This document shows, piece after piece, positions 23,486-31,534 of a stretch of DNA of 47,725 bases (positions within the stretch are counted from its first letter, which is position 1; the number at the start of each line of letters is the position of its first letter). The stretch comes from an uncultured Spirochaetales bacterium (lineage in GTDB: Bacteria; Spirochaetota; Spirochaetia; Sphaerochaetales; Sphaerochaetaceae): the NCBI GenBank assembly GCA_944390025.1, contig CALXOK010000014.1, positions 1 to 47,725 of the forward strand, read 5' to 3'. The translations under genes were made by a program, and so were the position numbers. Below the pieces are notes generated by a model. It searched no databases and had not been told where the DNA came from. It saw only the letters and a program-made list of their open reading frames with translations.

Positions 23486-23869
23486 TCATTCTGCTGAAGA
23501 AGGATTATCGCTATCGTTGCAGGAAGCAGTCTCTTCACTCTTCACTTCCTCCGCCTTAAGCTCAGGTGTTGGCACCTTCCTGTCTTTCGCTTCAGCGGCT
23601 TTTTCCTTTTTCTCCTTCGGATTCTTCACTGCAAGGTATGCAAAGAGGAAGAGTCCAGCGATACCGAGGATGAAACTCATCTGGCCGAAGCTTGTCAGGA
23701 GTCTTGACTCAAGCGTGTTGCTTACGAAGGAAGACTGGAAATAAACCGTCCTTCCGAAATGGTACTGGATATTCTCATAGCCTGCAGCAATGCCGCAACC
23801 GACAAGCACAAAGCCAAGAACAATCAGACAGACTGAGACAATCAGTGTGATAATAGTGCTTTTCTTCAT
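23486..23869 (-). CDS. small membrane protein or lipoprotein of unknown function
   Basis: This 127-residue protein has an N-terminal hydrophobic segment (KKSTIITLIVSVCLIVLGF) ending in LVGC at residues 22-25, which fits a lipobox. A short exported loop, a second hydrophobic helix (MSFILGIAGLFLFAYLAV) and a charged, Lys/Glu-rich C-terminal tail of ~50 residues follow. It could be a lipoprotein with one extra helix or a plain two-helix protein; both put the tail inside the cell. I do not recognise a family. The ATG at 23867-23869 has GGAGG 8 nt upstream; an upstream in-frame ATG at 23884 lacks one. Confidence 0.72.
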   Translation of the reverse strand: MKKSTIITLIVSVCLIVLGFVLVGCGIAAGYENIQYHFGRTVYFQSSFVSNTLESRLLTSFGQMSFILGIAGLFLFAYLAVKNPKEKKEKAAEAKDRKVPTPELKAEEVKSEETASCNDSDNPSSAE

Positions 23870-23954
23870 TTTGTTTGCCTCCATGTTTACAGAAGGAAAT
23901 TTAACGTATGACGGAATATAATCAACAGGATGATGAGGCAACTTCACACAATCT

Positions 23955-24527
23955 CTACTTTGAGCAGGTGAAGCTCACCGCGTGAATGATTCCCTCTCCT
24001 TCCACATTGTCCACTCCCGTCACGTTGAAGCCTACTGCAGAAAGTGTGTTCAGCATGTCCTGCAAGGTGTAGTATTTGGTCTTCACTTCCCTGTCTGAAT
24101 ACCACAGCGGCACAGGACGTCCTTCTCCCAGATCAGGCTTCAGGCTGTCCATGAATGAGAAAATGAAGCGTCCTCCGCCTTTCAGGCTGTCAAACACGTC
24201 GAAAAGGAATGACACAAGCTCGTTTTTGGAGATGTAGTTGATGCACATCGGTGCATATACGATATCGTACGGGCCTTCTGGAACCGGCACTCTCCTGCCG
24301 GATGCGAAGACTGACCGGGACAGATACTCGTCAGTCAGTCCGTCGTCTTTCATCAGCACATCGATTAAAATCTTCGCCTGCCTGCCGCTTAACAGCGGAA
24401 GTGCTGAAAGAGAATATGGCCCCACGGCAAGGACTGATGCATCCTCACCGAGTCTGTCTGTTTCAGCACAGAATGCTGAATGAAAGCTGTCACTGGTTCT
24501 CAGCCAGTCCAGAAATTCTGTGAACAT
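23955..24527 (-). CDS. SAM-methyltransferase-like protein, degenerate
   Basis: This 190-residue protein has the outline of a class I methyltransferase: a first strand and loop VLAVGPYSLSALPLL where motif I (GxGxG) is expected, GPYDIVYAPMCINYI for motif IV, SLKGGGRFIFSFMDS for the 'LKPGG' motif, and LSAVGFNVTGVDNVE near the end. Motif I is not canonical, so SAM binding is doubtful. No substrate can be suggested. The ATG at 24525-24527 has no Shine-Dalgarno, but an extended -10 (TGC-TATAAT) ends 6 nt upstream. It follows the MTA phosphorylase-like gene by 21 nt. Confidence 0.65.
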   Translation of the reverse strand: MFTEFLDWLRTSDSFHSAFCAETDRLGEDASVLAVGPYSLSALPLLSGRQAKILIDVLMKDDGLTDEYLSRSVFASGRRVPVPEGPYDIVYAPMCINYISKNELVSFLFDVFDSLKGGGRFIFSFMDSLKPDLGEGRPVPLWYSDREVKTKYYTLQDMLNTLSAVGFNVTGVDNVEGEGIIHAVSFTCSK

Positions 24528-24533
24528 GCCCTG

Positions 24534-24542
24534 ATTATAGCA
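24534..24542 (-). promoter_or_regulatory. extended -10 promoter before the methyltransferase-like gene
   Basis: TGC-TATAAT on the minus strand (TATAAT at 24534-24539) ends 6 nt before the ATG. No good -35 is seen, as allowed for extended -10 promoters. Confidence 0.5.
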
Positions 24543-24548
24543 CCAGAA

Positions 24549-25253
24549 TCAGCTTTTAAGAGCGTCTAATGAAACTTTCAAAAGCTTCTGGCTTATCCGC
24601 TCGACCGTCTCATCTTCCAGGAAGGACACGCCTTCCTCATCCAGACCGGCAGCCCAGTTTATGGAATAAGCGGCTGCGGCGAACGGAATTTCCAGTTCGT
24701 TGAGTAGCACGGCCTCAGAAGCAAGTGTCATGCCGACTACATCAGCCCCGAGGTTCCTGAATGCACGTATTTCAGCGGGAGTCTCAAGACGCGGGCCTTC
24801 GGTCATGACATAGACGATTCCGCTTTTTATTTCCTTCTCTCCCGCCTTGTACCAGCTTTTCGCGAACTCGACTATGAGCTTTCTGTCAAACGGGTTAACC
24901 ATGCCGGTATGTCTGAGAGGAGCAGATATTCCATCGAAGAACGTAAGCTTTCTTGCTGAGAAATCAAGAAAATCCTCAATGACACCTACAGAGCCGGGAG
25001 TCAGACGGCTTGTTATTGAGCCGACAGCGTAGAGCCCGATGCAGGCCTCACAGCCAAGTTCCTTCAGGGCCTTCACATTTGCCTTGTAGTTGATCAGGCC
25101 TGGTGCGATGCTGTGATTCCTCATATGTCGGGGTATGATGACCGTGTCACCCTTCACAAGGTACTGGACCTTTCCAAAACGGGTCTCGATGCTGCATTCC
25201 TGGCATTCGCCGAGAACTCTGTCTATCCCTGTTCCGCAGATGACGGCTTTCAT
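24549..25253 (-). CDS. S-methyl-5'-thioadenosine / purine nucleoside phosphorylase
   Basis: This 234-residue MTAP/PNP-family enzyme should cleave methylthioadenosine or a purine nucleoside with phosphate. RHMRNHSIAPGLINYKANV holds the substrate-binding region (family H-x-I-x-P-xx-V-x-YRAN), AVGSITSRLTPG follows, and MTEGPRLETPAEIRAF with GADVVGMTLASEA is the family active-site block. It is somewhat shorter than usual (260-290), and the N-terminal glycine-rich motif is reduced to CGTGID. The ATG overlaps the stop of the MtnA-like gene (ATGA); that partnership favours methylthioadenosine as substrate. Confidence 0.87.
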   Translation of the reverse strand: MKAVICGTGIDRVLGECQECSIETRFGKVQYLVKGDTVIIPRHMRNHSIAPGLINYKANVKALKELGCEACIGLYAVGSITSRLTPGSVGVIEDFLDFSARKLTFFDGISAPLRHTGMVNPFDRKLIVEFAKSWYKAGEKEIKSGIVYVMTEGPRLETPAEIRAFRNLGADVVGMTLASEAVLLNELEIPFAAAAYSINWAAGLDEEGVSFLEDETVERISQKLLKVSLDALKS

Positions 25254-26233
25254 TGTTTCTCCTCCTCAGGCATTATGATTCCGCTGACAAGCTCTGGAGC
25301 AATGATATCAAAGGCAGGATAAAGTGTCTTCACTTCCGGTGAGGTTGTCATGACACCTCTTATTGAAGAGACTTCAGCGCTGTCTCTCCACTCCACATCA
25401 AGATTCTCAAGCGTTCCATAACGTTCATCATATGCCAGAGCGAAGGCATAATACGGTATTGAGAAGTATCTTGCACATATCGCATTGGCAAGAGTTCCGG
25501 TCTTGTTCACGACCCATCCGGTTCTGGTTGCCTTGTCACAGGCAGTCATGTAAATGGAGATTCTCTTCTCTCTCATGAAAAAGGCGCACATGTTGTCCGT
25601 GATGAGAAAATGGCTGTAGCCCATTGATGCTAGTGATGGAGCCGTGAGTCGTGCACCCTGAAGATACGGCCGTGTCTCAGGTGCAAAGACTGTGAAGCTC
25701 CTGCCTTCAGCACGGGCAAGCGCCAGAGAAAGGAAGAAGGAGTGCTCAGGAAAACATGTTGTGAGTATGCCATCCCCCTCTCTGATCAGCCTGCTGCCCT
25801 GCTGTCCCATTGAAAGATACTTCCTGTCATAATCATCCAGACGTGATCTGACAAGCTCCTCCACTTCGTCTGCAAAACAGTCTTCAGGAAGGCTTGAGAG
25901 CCTGCTTCTCAGACCCTCAAGCTCGAGCCTCATGGTCGCATTGGTCTTTCTGGCATCTGAAAGCACCATGATTGCATAATCAATACGGCATAAGTCCTTC
26001 CCGTGAAGCCTTGCTTCAAGCACAAGTGTCCACAGAGCGGCTTCCAGCGGTCCGCCTCCCTGCGTGACCATGTTCCTGATTGCAGCGGCTGTATCCTCAG
26101 CACAGCTGCTCGTGAAATATGTTTTCTCAAACGGAAAGCGGTCACGACGTCCTATCAGAAGCTTTTTTCCATCAAGACGTGCGATGAAGTCATGTTGCAG
26201 CACAGGAGGCAACAATGCTGATATCTCTTTCAT
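25250..26233 (-). CDS. MtnA-like isomerase (eIF2B-alpha/MTR-1-P isomerase family)
   Basis: MtnA converts methylthioribose 1-phosphate to methylthioribulose 1-phosphate. The 327-residue product is divergent but keeps the fold pattern: MVTQGGGPLEAALWTLVL where the family has RGAPAI, DGILTTCFPEHSF with the catalytic Cys, FAPETRPYLQGARLTA, FLITDNMCAFF, the catalytic-Asp region TACDKATRTG, and VVNKTGTLANAICARYFSIPYY. Ribose-1,5-bisphosphate isomerase, which shares these motifs, is an alternative. The start (26233) has AAAAGGA upstream. It heads a two-gene coupled pair with the phosphorylase. No mtnB, mtnC, mtnD or mtnK is in the window. Confidence 0.75.
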   Translation of the reverse strand: MKEISALLPPVLQHDFIARLDGKKLLIGRRDRFPFEKTYFTSSCAEDTAAAIRNMVTQGGGPLEAALWTLVLEARLHGKDLCRIDYAIMVLSDARKTNATMRLELEGLRSRLSSLPEDCFADEVEELVRSRLDDYDRKYLSMGQQGSRLIREGDGILTTCFPEHSFFLSLALARAEGRSFTVFAPETRPYLQGARLTAPSLASMGYSHFLITDNMCAFFMREKRISIYMTACDKATRTGWVVNKTGTLANAICARYFSIPYYAFALAYDERYGTLENLDVEWRDSAEVSSIRGVMTTSPEVKTLYPAFDIIAPELVSGIIMPEEEKQ

Positions 26234-26321
26234 AAGCTATATCCTTTTCCTTTTTCTCCTTGACGAGAGGCAAAGCCTTTGTTTACTTTTTTAACAACAT
26301 CTTACCATAAGGGGGATTTTT

Positions 26322-27608
26322 ATGAAAAAGAAGCTGATTGCACTTCTGGCAGTGCTTCTTGCCGCACTCTCAGTCTTTGCTTCAGGCGCAAAGGAGATTG
26401 CTTCTGATGAGACAGTGCTCAAAGTGCTGGCAATTGAAGTGGAAGAAGATGGAACATACAGGGCCACTGTCCAGAAAGAGGATGGCACTGTGATTATATA
26501 CAGGGCAGATGAGAATCAGACTGTCTCAAGTGTTCCGTTTGAGCAGATTCATGAAGGTTCTGTTCTCGCAATAAAGGATAATGGAATTGCCACAATGAGT
26601 CTTCCGGCTCAGATGTGGGCAACGGAAATCAGGGATCTGACTTTGGGTGTCGCTCTTGGAGCCTATGACTTCTCATTCCAGACTCCTGCAACACCCTGGC
26701 CGGGCATGGATGAAGATGAAACACAGCTTTTTGAAATCACTCTTGCTGACAGTCTTGAAGAACGCTTCAGCTATGCATACGCCTATGATCTGCTTGACAG
26801 CTACATCTCACAGGGTGTAGTTTTCCGCGCCTCATATTTCTCACGCGGCGTCCTTGACTTCTGGAACCAGAGCAAACCTCTTATTGACACAAGTCAGATG
26901 AATGCGGATGTGAACACATATATTGAAACGGTTTTCAATACCGGTGCGGAGGAAACATCAGGAGCTGCTCCTGAAAGCATGGATGAGATTTATGCCATCT
27001 CGGACTTTGAAGACATCAGCCAGCGCTTCAGCTATGCATATGGCTACGTCTCAGCCTTCCAGGATTACTACTATGGCATAGTGGTCAACCCTGAAGCCTA
27101 TGTCAAAGGCGCACTTTCCAGAATTTATGATGTCACTCCGCTGATGAATGAGGATGAAAGAGCTGGTGCCGTCAATGCATATATTCTCCAGATGCAGCAG
27201 GAATATGAGGCTTATCTTGCCAACCTCGCTTCTGACAACCTTGAGATTGCAGAGAACTTCCTTGAGGAAAACGGACTGATTGAAGGAATCGTGACAACTG
27301 CTTCAGGACTTCAGATTGAGACAATCACAGAAGGTGACGGTGCAACACCGGAAGAAGATGACACAGTCATCGTCAACTACACGCTCCGCGATATTGACGG
27401 CAACCTGCTTGACAGTGGAACAGGTGCGCAGTTCGCCCTTTCCGGTCTTATTCCAGGCTTCAGCGAAGCTGTGATGAACATGCGCGTCGGCGGTGAGGTG
27501 ATTGCCTACGTCCACCCCTCTCTCGGATACGGAGAAAGCGGAGCCGGAACAATCGAACCGAACTCCCTGCTCATTTTCGACATTGAACTTGAAGGAATCG
27601 TCGAATAA
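26322..27608 (+). CDS. exported FKBP-type peptidyl-prolyl isomerase with duplicated N-terminal domain
   Basis: This 428-residue protein has a signal peptide (KKKLIALLAVLLAALSVFASGAKE). The C-terminal ~105 residues form an FKBP domain: DDTVIVNYTLRDIDGNLLDS, FALSGLIPGFSEAVMNMRVGG (in two parts) and SLGYGESGAGTIEPNSLLIF. It should catalyse prolyl isomerisation of exported proteins. Between them lie two related FKBP_N-like helical modules, starting near residues 143 and 228, each containing RFSYAY(A/G)Y; normal FkpA/Mip proteins have one. An N-terminal ~100-residue beta-rich domain precedes them. The ATG has AAGGGGG upstream and a terminator follows. Confidence 0.9.
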   Translation: MKKKLIALLAVLLAALSVFASGAKEIASDETVLKVLAIEVEEDGTYRATVQKEDGTVIIYRADENQTVSSVPFEQIHEGSVLAIKDNGIATMSLPAQMWATEIRDLTLGVALGAYDFSFQTPATPWPGMDEDETQLFEITLADSLEERFSYAYAYDLLDSYISQGVVFRASYFSRGVLDFWNQSKPLIDTSQMNADVNTYIETVFNTGAEETSGAAPESMDEIYAISDFEDISQRFSYAYGYVSAFQDYYYGIVVNPEAYVKGALSRIYDVTPLMNEDERAGAVNAYILQMQQEYEAYLANLASDNLEIAENFLEENGLIEGIVTTASGLQIETITEGDGATPEEDDTVIVNYTLRDIDGNLLDSGTGAQFALSGLIPGFSEAVMNMRVGGEVIAYVHPSLGYGESGAGTIEPNSLLIFDIELEGIVE

Positions 27609-27637
27609 TTCCTGATTCCGGTTTTCATCAGTGAAGG

Positions 27638-27666
27638 CAACTCCCTGAAAACAGGGGGTTGTTTTT
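27638..27666 (+). terminator. Rho-independent terminator of the FKBP gene
   Basis: CAACTCCCTG (27638-27647) pairs with CAGGGGGTTG (27652-27661, one G-U) over an AAAA loop, followed by five T residues. Confidence 0.92.
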
Positions 27667-27697
27667 CATTTCTAAATTTTTTCATCTTAAAAAAGTC

Positions 27698-27726
27698 TTT
27701 ACTTTAAACAAAGTATGATATATATT
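27698..27726 (+). promoter_or_regulatory. promoter of the DUF3796-XRE operon with overlapping operator
   Basis: TTTACT (27698-27703) and TATATT (27721-27726) are 17 bp apart. A palindrome TACTTT-AAAC-AAAGTA (27700-27715) covers the -35 and half the spacer, where a bound repressor would block RNA polymerase. Confidence 0.6.
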
Positions 27727-27772
27727 TCTAACATAAAGATAGAAAAACACATCTTTTTAGGAGGTATTTCTA

Positions 27773-28135
27773 ATGAAATTAAAATACTTGTTTGGAGCTA
27801 CAGGATTCATAGCACTGCTTGGTTTCATAGGTGTTTTCTCCAGTGAGAAAGCATTTCTTGCATTCTTTGCCTTTGCCGTTGATTTCCAGTATTTCTTCGT
27901 CAGAGATGATGAGATGTGGAATCTGTACATGTGCCGCTCTGCAGCCAGAGCTTTCTGCTGCGGTATGATTACAATGGCTCTTTTCTCATTCATTTCTTTC
28001 ATACTTGGTAAAGGCTCGACATACGCACTTGTCGGAGGTCTTGCAGCAGGATGGGCTGCAGCTGTTGCTGTAAATGCAGTGCTTGTCTCCATATATAATT
28101 TCAGCGCAGGAAGAGCATTGAAAGCAGATGATTAA
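27773..28135 (+). CDS. DUF3796-like small membrane protein
   Basis: This 120-residue protein has about four hydrophobic segments (near residues 5-22, 27-37, 58-80 and 86-110) separated by a charged [17 protein letters not shown] loop. Its size, pattern and the XRE gene that overlaps it match DUF3796 proteins, which commonly sit directly before a small helix-turn-helix regulator and have no known activity. Such pairs may sense a membrane signal, but that is inference. AGGAGG lies 8 nt before the ATG. The gene ends 8 nt inside the XRE gene. Confidence 0.75.
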   Translation: MKLKYLFGATGFIALLGFIGVFSSEKAFLAFFAFAVDFQYFFVRDDEMWNLYMCRSAARAFCCGMITMALFSFISFILGKGSTYALVGGLAAGWAAAVAVNAVLVSIYNFSAGRALKADD

Positions 28136-28325
28136 AACAAGGATAAAGGAATACAGAGCCCGTTATGACATGAGCCAGGAAGATCTTGCCAGAAAGGCAG
28201 GTGTAAGACGGGAGACAATAGGTTTTCTTGAAAAGGGAAAATACAATCCCTCTCTCGTTCTGGCATGGAAAATCGCAAAAATCTTCAATACAACAATCGA
28301 AGATATTTTCATTATAGAAGATTAG
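28128..28325 (+). CDS. XRE-family transcriptional regulator, 65 aa
   Basis: This minimal regulator consists of one Cro/C1-type helix-turn-helix: [21 protein letters not shown], then [17 protein letters not shown] with the recognition helix, and [17 protein letters not shown]. It has no sensor domain, like B. subtilis YgzD-type proteins. It is translationally coupled to the DUF3796-like gene (8-nt overlap) and probably binds the palindrome in their shared promoter. It ends with TAG, which shows TAG is a working stop codon in this genome. Confidence 0.93.
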   Translation: MIKTRIKEYRARYDMSQEDLARKAGVRRETIGFLEKGKYNPSLVLAWKIAKIFNTTIEDIFIIED

Positions 28326-28337
28326 AAAAGACAGACT

Positions 28338-28361
28338 TTCTCATTTATCAGGAAATGAGAA
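28338..28361. terminator. hairpin between convergent genes, possible bidirectional terminator
   Basis: TTCTCATTT (28338-28346) pairs perfectly with AAATGAGAA (28353-28361). No clean T tract follows on either strand, so termination strength is uncertain. The hairpin overlaps the stop codon of the YhcH-like gene. Confidence 0.45.
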
Positions 28362-28730
28362 TCTCACATCACGGAAATTCCCGGGAAGTGTTGTCATCAC
28401 TCCTCTCTTGTACTCACCTTCTGACAGAAGGAGGAAGCGGCCCTCTGAAAGTACAAAGGCCATTGATGAGTCCAGAGATGACACAATCTCCTCACCTTCC
28501 AATGCGATAATCACGCACAGCGAGCCTTTCTCCACAGTAAAAGGAAACCCGTTTCTTGAAGTGAGTGCGCTTGAAACAGTGTAAGTGACACTCTCATCTT
28601 CCTTACAAGGATAGAAGCCGTCCTTTGCTTCATAAGGAAGGCTTCTGTCCATAATTGAAATGACATGATTCATCAGTTTCACTGAAGACAAATAGGTCTC
28701 AAGCTGACTGAGCGTGTCAAAGATAATCAA
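28341..28730 (-). CDS. YhcH/YjgK/YiaL (DUF386)-like protein
   Basis: This 129-residue protein begins MIIFDTLSQLETYL, the usual YhcH/YiaL opening, and has ALEGEEIV where the family has VLEGEE. The family, beta-sandwich proteins linked to sugar-acid operons, is usually ~150 residues and carries metal-binding histidines in its second half (PEDAHMP-like); here the equivalent segment reads LLSEGEYKRGVM, with no histidine. It may therefore lack catalysis. Its ATG overlaps the cytidylate-kinase-like gene by 4 nt. The nearby YiaK-type gene recalls the E. coli yiaK-yiaL pair. Confidence 0.6.
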   Translation of the reverse strand: MIIFDTLSQLETYLSSVKLMNHVISIMDRSLPYEAKDGFYPCKEDESVTYTVSSALTSRNGFPFTVEKGSLCVIIALEGEEIVSSLDSSMAFVLSEGRFLLLSEGEYKRGVMTTLPGNFRDVRFSFPDK

Positions 28731-29371
28731 ATGTCGTCTCCTTTGTGCTGGCTTGCCAGCTCAGTGTAGGAGAGAATCTGCTCGACACAGCCTGAGATTC
28801 CAAGAGCTGCGCTGTCAAGGCTGAGGTTGTATGTACGGCACATGCCCCACTTCTTGTCAGAATAGTAGTTGTAGAAATTGGCTCTTGTCTTGTCAGCCTT
28901 GAGGCAGACATCCTCGGCCTTGTCAGCAGGCACCTCATAGACATTCACAGCCCTGTGGACCCTTGCTTCAAGAGGAGCATGAATGAATACGGAAATCACA
29001 TTCGGATTATCTCTGAGAACATAGTCAGCACAGCGTCCGATAATCACACAGCTGCCCTGCTCTGCCACCTTCTTGATTGTCTTGGACTGGATGAGGAAAA
29101 GCTGGTCATTAAGCGGCATCTCATTAAAGCCGATGGCACTTGTACTCATCGGGTAGCTTCCCATGACCAGGGAATAGAGAAGAGATGATGTCGGTTTCTC
29201 ATCAGCATTGTGGAAAAGAGCCTCGCTCAGTCCGCTGTCCTTCGCTGCAAGCGTGAGGAGCTCTTTGTCATAGAAAGGAATGCCTAGTTTTTCAGCAAGA
29301 GTGCGTCCGACCTTTCTTCCACCAGAACCGAACTGGCGGCCGATTGTGTAGATTACCTTCGTTTTGTCCAT
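28727..29371 (-). CDS. cytidylate kinase-like family protein
   Basis: This 214-residue protein fits the cytidylate-kinase-like family. Its first loop, YTIGRQFGSGGRKVGRTLAEKLG, has the family's GSGGR form, which lacks the classical P-loop Lys. IPFYDKELLTLAAKDSGLSE, SCVIIGRCADYVL and FIHAPLEARVHRAV follow. Members occur widely in gut anaerobes and may phosphorylate a nucleotide or another small molecule. The ATG has AGGAGG upstream, with TATAAT at 29393-29398 on the same strand, so it may have its own promoter after the YiaK-type gene. Confidence 0.85.
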   Translation of the reverse strand: MDKTKVIYTIGRQFGSGGRKVGRTLAEKLGIPFYDKELLTLAAKDSGLSEALFHNADEKPTSSLLYSLVMGSYPMSTSAIGFNEMPLNDQLFLIQSKTIKKVAEQGSCVIIGRCADYVLRDNPNVISVFIHAPLEARVHRAVNVYEVPADKAEDVCLKADKTRANFYNYYSDKKWGMCRTYNLSLDSAALGISGCVEQILSYTELASQHKGDDI

Positions 29372-29392
29372 ATGGTTCCTCCTGTGACTTCA

Positions 29393-29398
29393 ATTATA
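29393..29398 (-). promoter_or_regulatory. -10 element of the cytidylate kinase-like gene
   Basis: A perfect TATAAT on the minus strand lies 21 nt before the ATG; the -35 region is poor. Confidence 0.4.
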
Positions 29399-29452
29399 CA
29401 TCAAACAGATGTGGAGAAAGAGAAATTTTTCTCTGATTTTCTCTTTCAGATA

Positions 29453-30457
29453 TCATCCAAGCAGATTGAGGACTCCGGAATAAATCTCATCATTCACGCT
29501 GATACCATTTTCCCGGTTATCCGTTCTTGTTTTGAAAAGTCGCTCACCAGGATAGCGCAACGGTCTTCCATCAATACTGACACTTGCCTTCAGATCACTG
29601 AGAATCCTGTCCACATAAGATTCAACAGTACTGCTGTCATTGAGTTTCAACGGATCTATTGCAATCATGACCTGTGTCAGGCCTCTTTCATCTCCCATCT
29701 TTCCGACATCAGACACAGTCAGGCCGCAGGCAAGGACATTTGCGACAAGGTCCAGTGCGACAGACAGTCCGCTTCCCTTCCAGTAGCCCATCGGAAGCAG
29801 CCTGCCGTTTCTCTCAACAGTGCCAGGGTCACAGGTCAGAGCTCCTTCATCATCAAAACCGCATGGAAACGGGGTCTGCTCGCCTCTCAGGCGGTGAGCC
29901 TGAAGCTGTCCGTAGGAATACTGACTCATTGCCGAGTCAAAGACGAAATGGGCACCGTCCTTTTGCGGTACAGAGATGACAAAAGGATTGTTTCCGATTG
30001 AACTTTCCTTCGCACCCCAGGCAAGCATGTTGGGCTTGGTATTTGACCAGCATATTCCTATGCATCCGGCATCTGCGGCAAAAAGTCCATATGTTGCTCC
30101 CCTCAGCCAGTGATTGTTATGAGAGATGGCGGCAAGACCGATTCCGTGTTCATGGGCAAGATCCACAGCCCTCTCCATGACTCTGTATGCATTGACAGGA
30201 CCCGGCCCGAAATGGCCGTTCCATATCTCCATACATCCGGCAGAACCTGTCTTCTCCAGTGATGAACTGATATCAATCACGCCGCTGTCGATATTGCTCA
30301 CAATACGCTCAAAACGGTTGATGCCATGTGAGGAAACACCGTCAAGCGTGTTGTCACTGATTATTCTGGCAAGCAGAGATGCATCCTCTTTCTTCATGCC
30401 ATGCTGAAGCAGGATTGTCATGAAAAGCTTCTTGAGTTCATCGTATGAAACAATCAT
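29453..30457 (-). CDS. Ldh2/YiaK-type NAD(P)H-dependent oxidoreductase
   Basis: This 334-residue protein belongs to the malate/L-lactate/2,3-diketo-L-gulonate dehydrogenase family, which has a fold distinct from classical lactate dehydrogenases. SDNTLDGVSSHGINRFER is the N-terminal substrate region; AISHNNHWLRGATYGLFAADAG matches the NHWMRGG block of E. coli YiaK; CWSNTKPNMLAWGAKESSIGNNP (in two parts) follows. The likeness favours 2,3-diketogulonate reductase-type chemistry, but malate or ureidoglycolate are possible. The ATG at 30457 has GGAG upstream. It follows the Gfo/Idh gene by 13 nt in the ABC-importer operon. Confidence 0.85.
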   Translation of the reverse strand: MIVSYDELKKLFMTILLQHGMKKEDASLLARIISDNTLDGVSSHGINRFERIVSNIDSGVIDISSSLEKTGSAGCMEIWNGHFGPGPVNAYRVMERAVDLAHEHGIGLAAISHNNHWLRGATYGLFAADAGCIGICWSNTKPNMLAWGAKESSIGNNPFVISVPQKDGAHFVFDSAMSQYSYGQLQAHRLRGEQTPFPCGFDDEGALTCDPGTVERNGRLLPMGYWKGSGLSVALDLVANVLACGLTVSDVGKMGDERGLTQVMIAIDPLKLNDSSTVESYVDRILSDLKASVSIDGRPLRYPGERLFKTRTDNRENGISVNDEIYSGVLNLLG

Positions 30458-30470
30458 CTGTTTTCTCCGT

Positions 30471-31523
30471 TCAAGAAAAGGCCACCGGCCTTGCGAGCCT
30501 TGAACTTTCATAGCAGGCCGTGACTATCTTGACAGCCTTCATGGCCTCTTCTCCGTTTATGAATGGTTCTCGCCCCTCATCAAGAGCGTCCACGACATCC
30601 TTGAGCGAGTCAATATGCCCCTGACTTGAGATTGCCATCGGGTCACTGGCTCCTCCTTGAGAGGAATTTGCGCTGAAGCGTCTTCTGATTTCCTCATCTT
30701 CCGGCCTTTCCTCTTCAAACTGCCAGGCCTTGATGCTTTCATCCTCAAGGATGACAGAGCCCTTTGTTCCGCAAATCTCGACCCTTTTCAGGAATCCCGG
30801 CCATATGGCAGTGGAGCCCTGTATGACTCCGAGTGCTCCGGACTCGAATTCAATTGATGCGACAGCGGTGTCTTCAACATCGATTCCACTGTGCCCAAGC
30901 GTTGAGCAGAAGGACGAGATACGTTTAACAGGGCCGCCGAACCAGCCAAGCAGGTCGATGGCATGTATGCCCTGGTTCATAAGCACGCCGCCTCCTCCGA
31001 TTTCCATTGACCCATGCCAGGGAGTGCTGTCGTAATAGGCCTGATTGCGGAACCACTTGAACTGTGCGTCAATGAGAATGAGAGAGCCGAAACGGCCTTC
31101 ATCAAGAGCCTTCCTGACAGCCTGACTGGAAGGAAAGAAACGGGACTGGAAGATGCCTGATACCATGACACCTTCCTTGCGTGCCTCGTCTATAATCTTC
31201 TGGCAGCGCTGAGGAGTCGCCTCAAGAGGTTTTTCGACTATTATCGCCTTCTTATGATGACGTATCGCGCTAAGTGCACAGTCAAGATGGCTGGCAGATG
31301 GAGTGGCTATCATCACGATGTCAAGCTCAGGATCCGCAATGAAAGACTCTAGATTGTCGTAATTCCTGATTCCATGCTTCTTTGCGAAAGCCTCTCCCTT
31401 AGGCGCATTATGATTGTAACAGGAGACCAGTTCCGTCTTATCAAGACTTTCTGCTGCAAGCGCATGTACTTCAGCGATGGCACCGGTGCCTGCGATTCCT
31501 ACTCCGTATTTCCCGTCTCTCAT
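30471..31523 (-). CDS. Gfo/Idh/MocA family oxidoreductase
   Basis: This 350-residue NAD(P)-dependent sugar or inositol dehydrogenase-like protein has the N-terminal Rossmann motif VGIAGTGAIAEVHALAAE, DIVMIATPSASHLDCALSAI, the catalytic-lysine motif IIVEKPLEAT, and GGGVLMNQGIHAIDLLGWF (family GGGxxxDxGxHxxD, here with Asn for Asp). It probably oxidises a sugar or sugar acid. The ATG at 31523 is chosen because AGGAGG lies 6 nt upstream. It begins 11 nt after the second permease gene, tying it to the importer. Confidence 0.9.
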   Translation of the reverse strand: MRDGKYGVGIAGTGAIAEVHALAAESLDKTELVSCYNHNAPKGEAFAKKHGIRNYDNLESFIADPELDIVMIATPSASHLDCALSAIRHHKKAIIVEKPLEATPQRCQKIIDEARKEGVMVSGIFQSRFFPSSQAVRKALDEGRFGSLILIDAQFKWFRNQAYYDSTPWHGSMEIGGGGVLMNQGIHAIDLLGWFGGPVKRISSFCSTLGHSGIDVEDTAVASIEFESGALGVIQGSTAIWPGFLKRVEICGTKGSVILEDESIKAWQFEEERPEDEEIRRRFSANSSQGGASDPMAISSQGHIDSLKDVVDALDEGREPFINGEEAMKAVKIVTACYESSRLARPVAFS

Positions 31524-31534
31524 CCTATTCCTCC

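Noticed and set aside
29416..29447. Ten-base inverted repeat GAAAGAGAAA/TTTCTCTTTC after the YiaK-type gene
   Set aside because: It is low-complexity A/G-T/C sequence and not followed by a T tract, so I do not call it a terminator.
29372..30001. Plus-strand open frame of 209 codons
   Set aside because: It is antisense to the YiaK-type gene, which has clear family motifs; the shadow frame has no recognisable domain.
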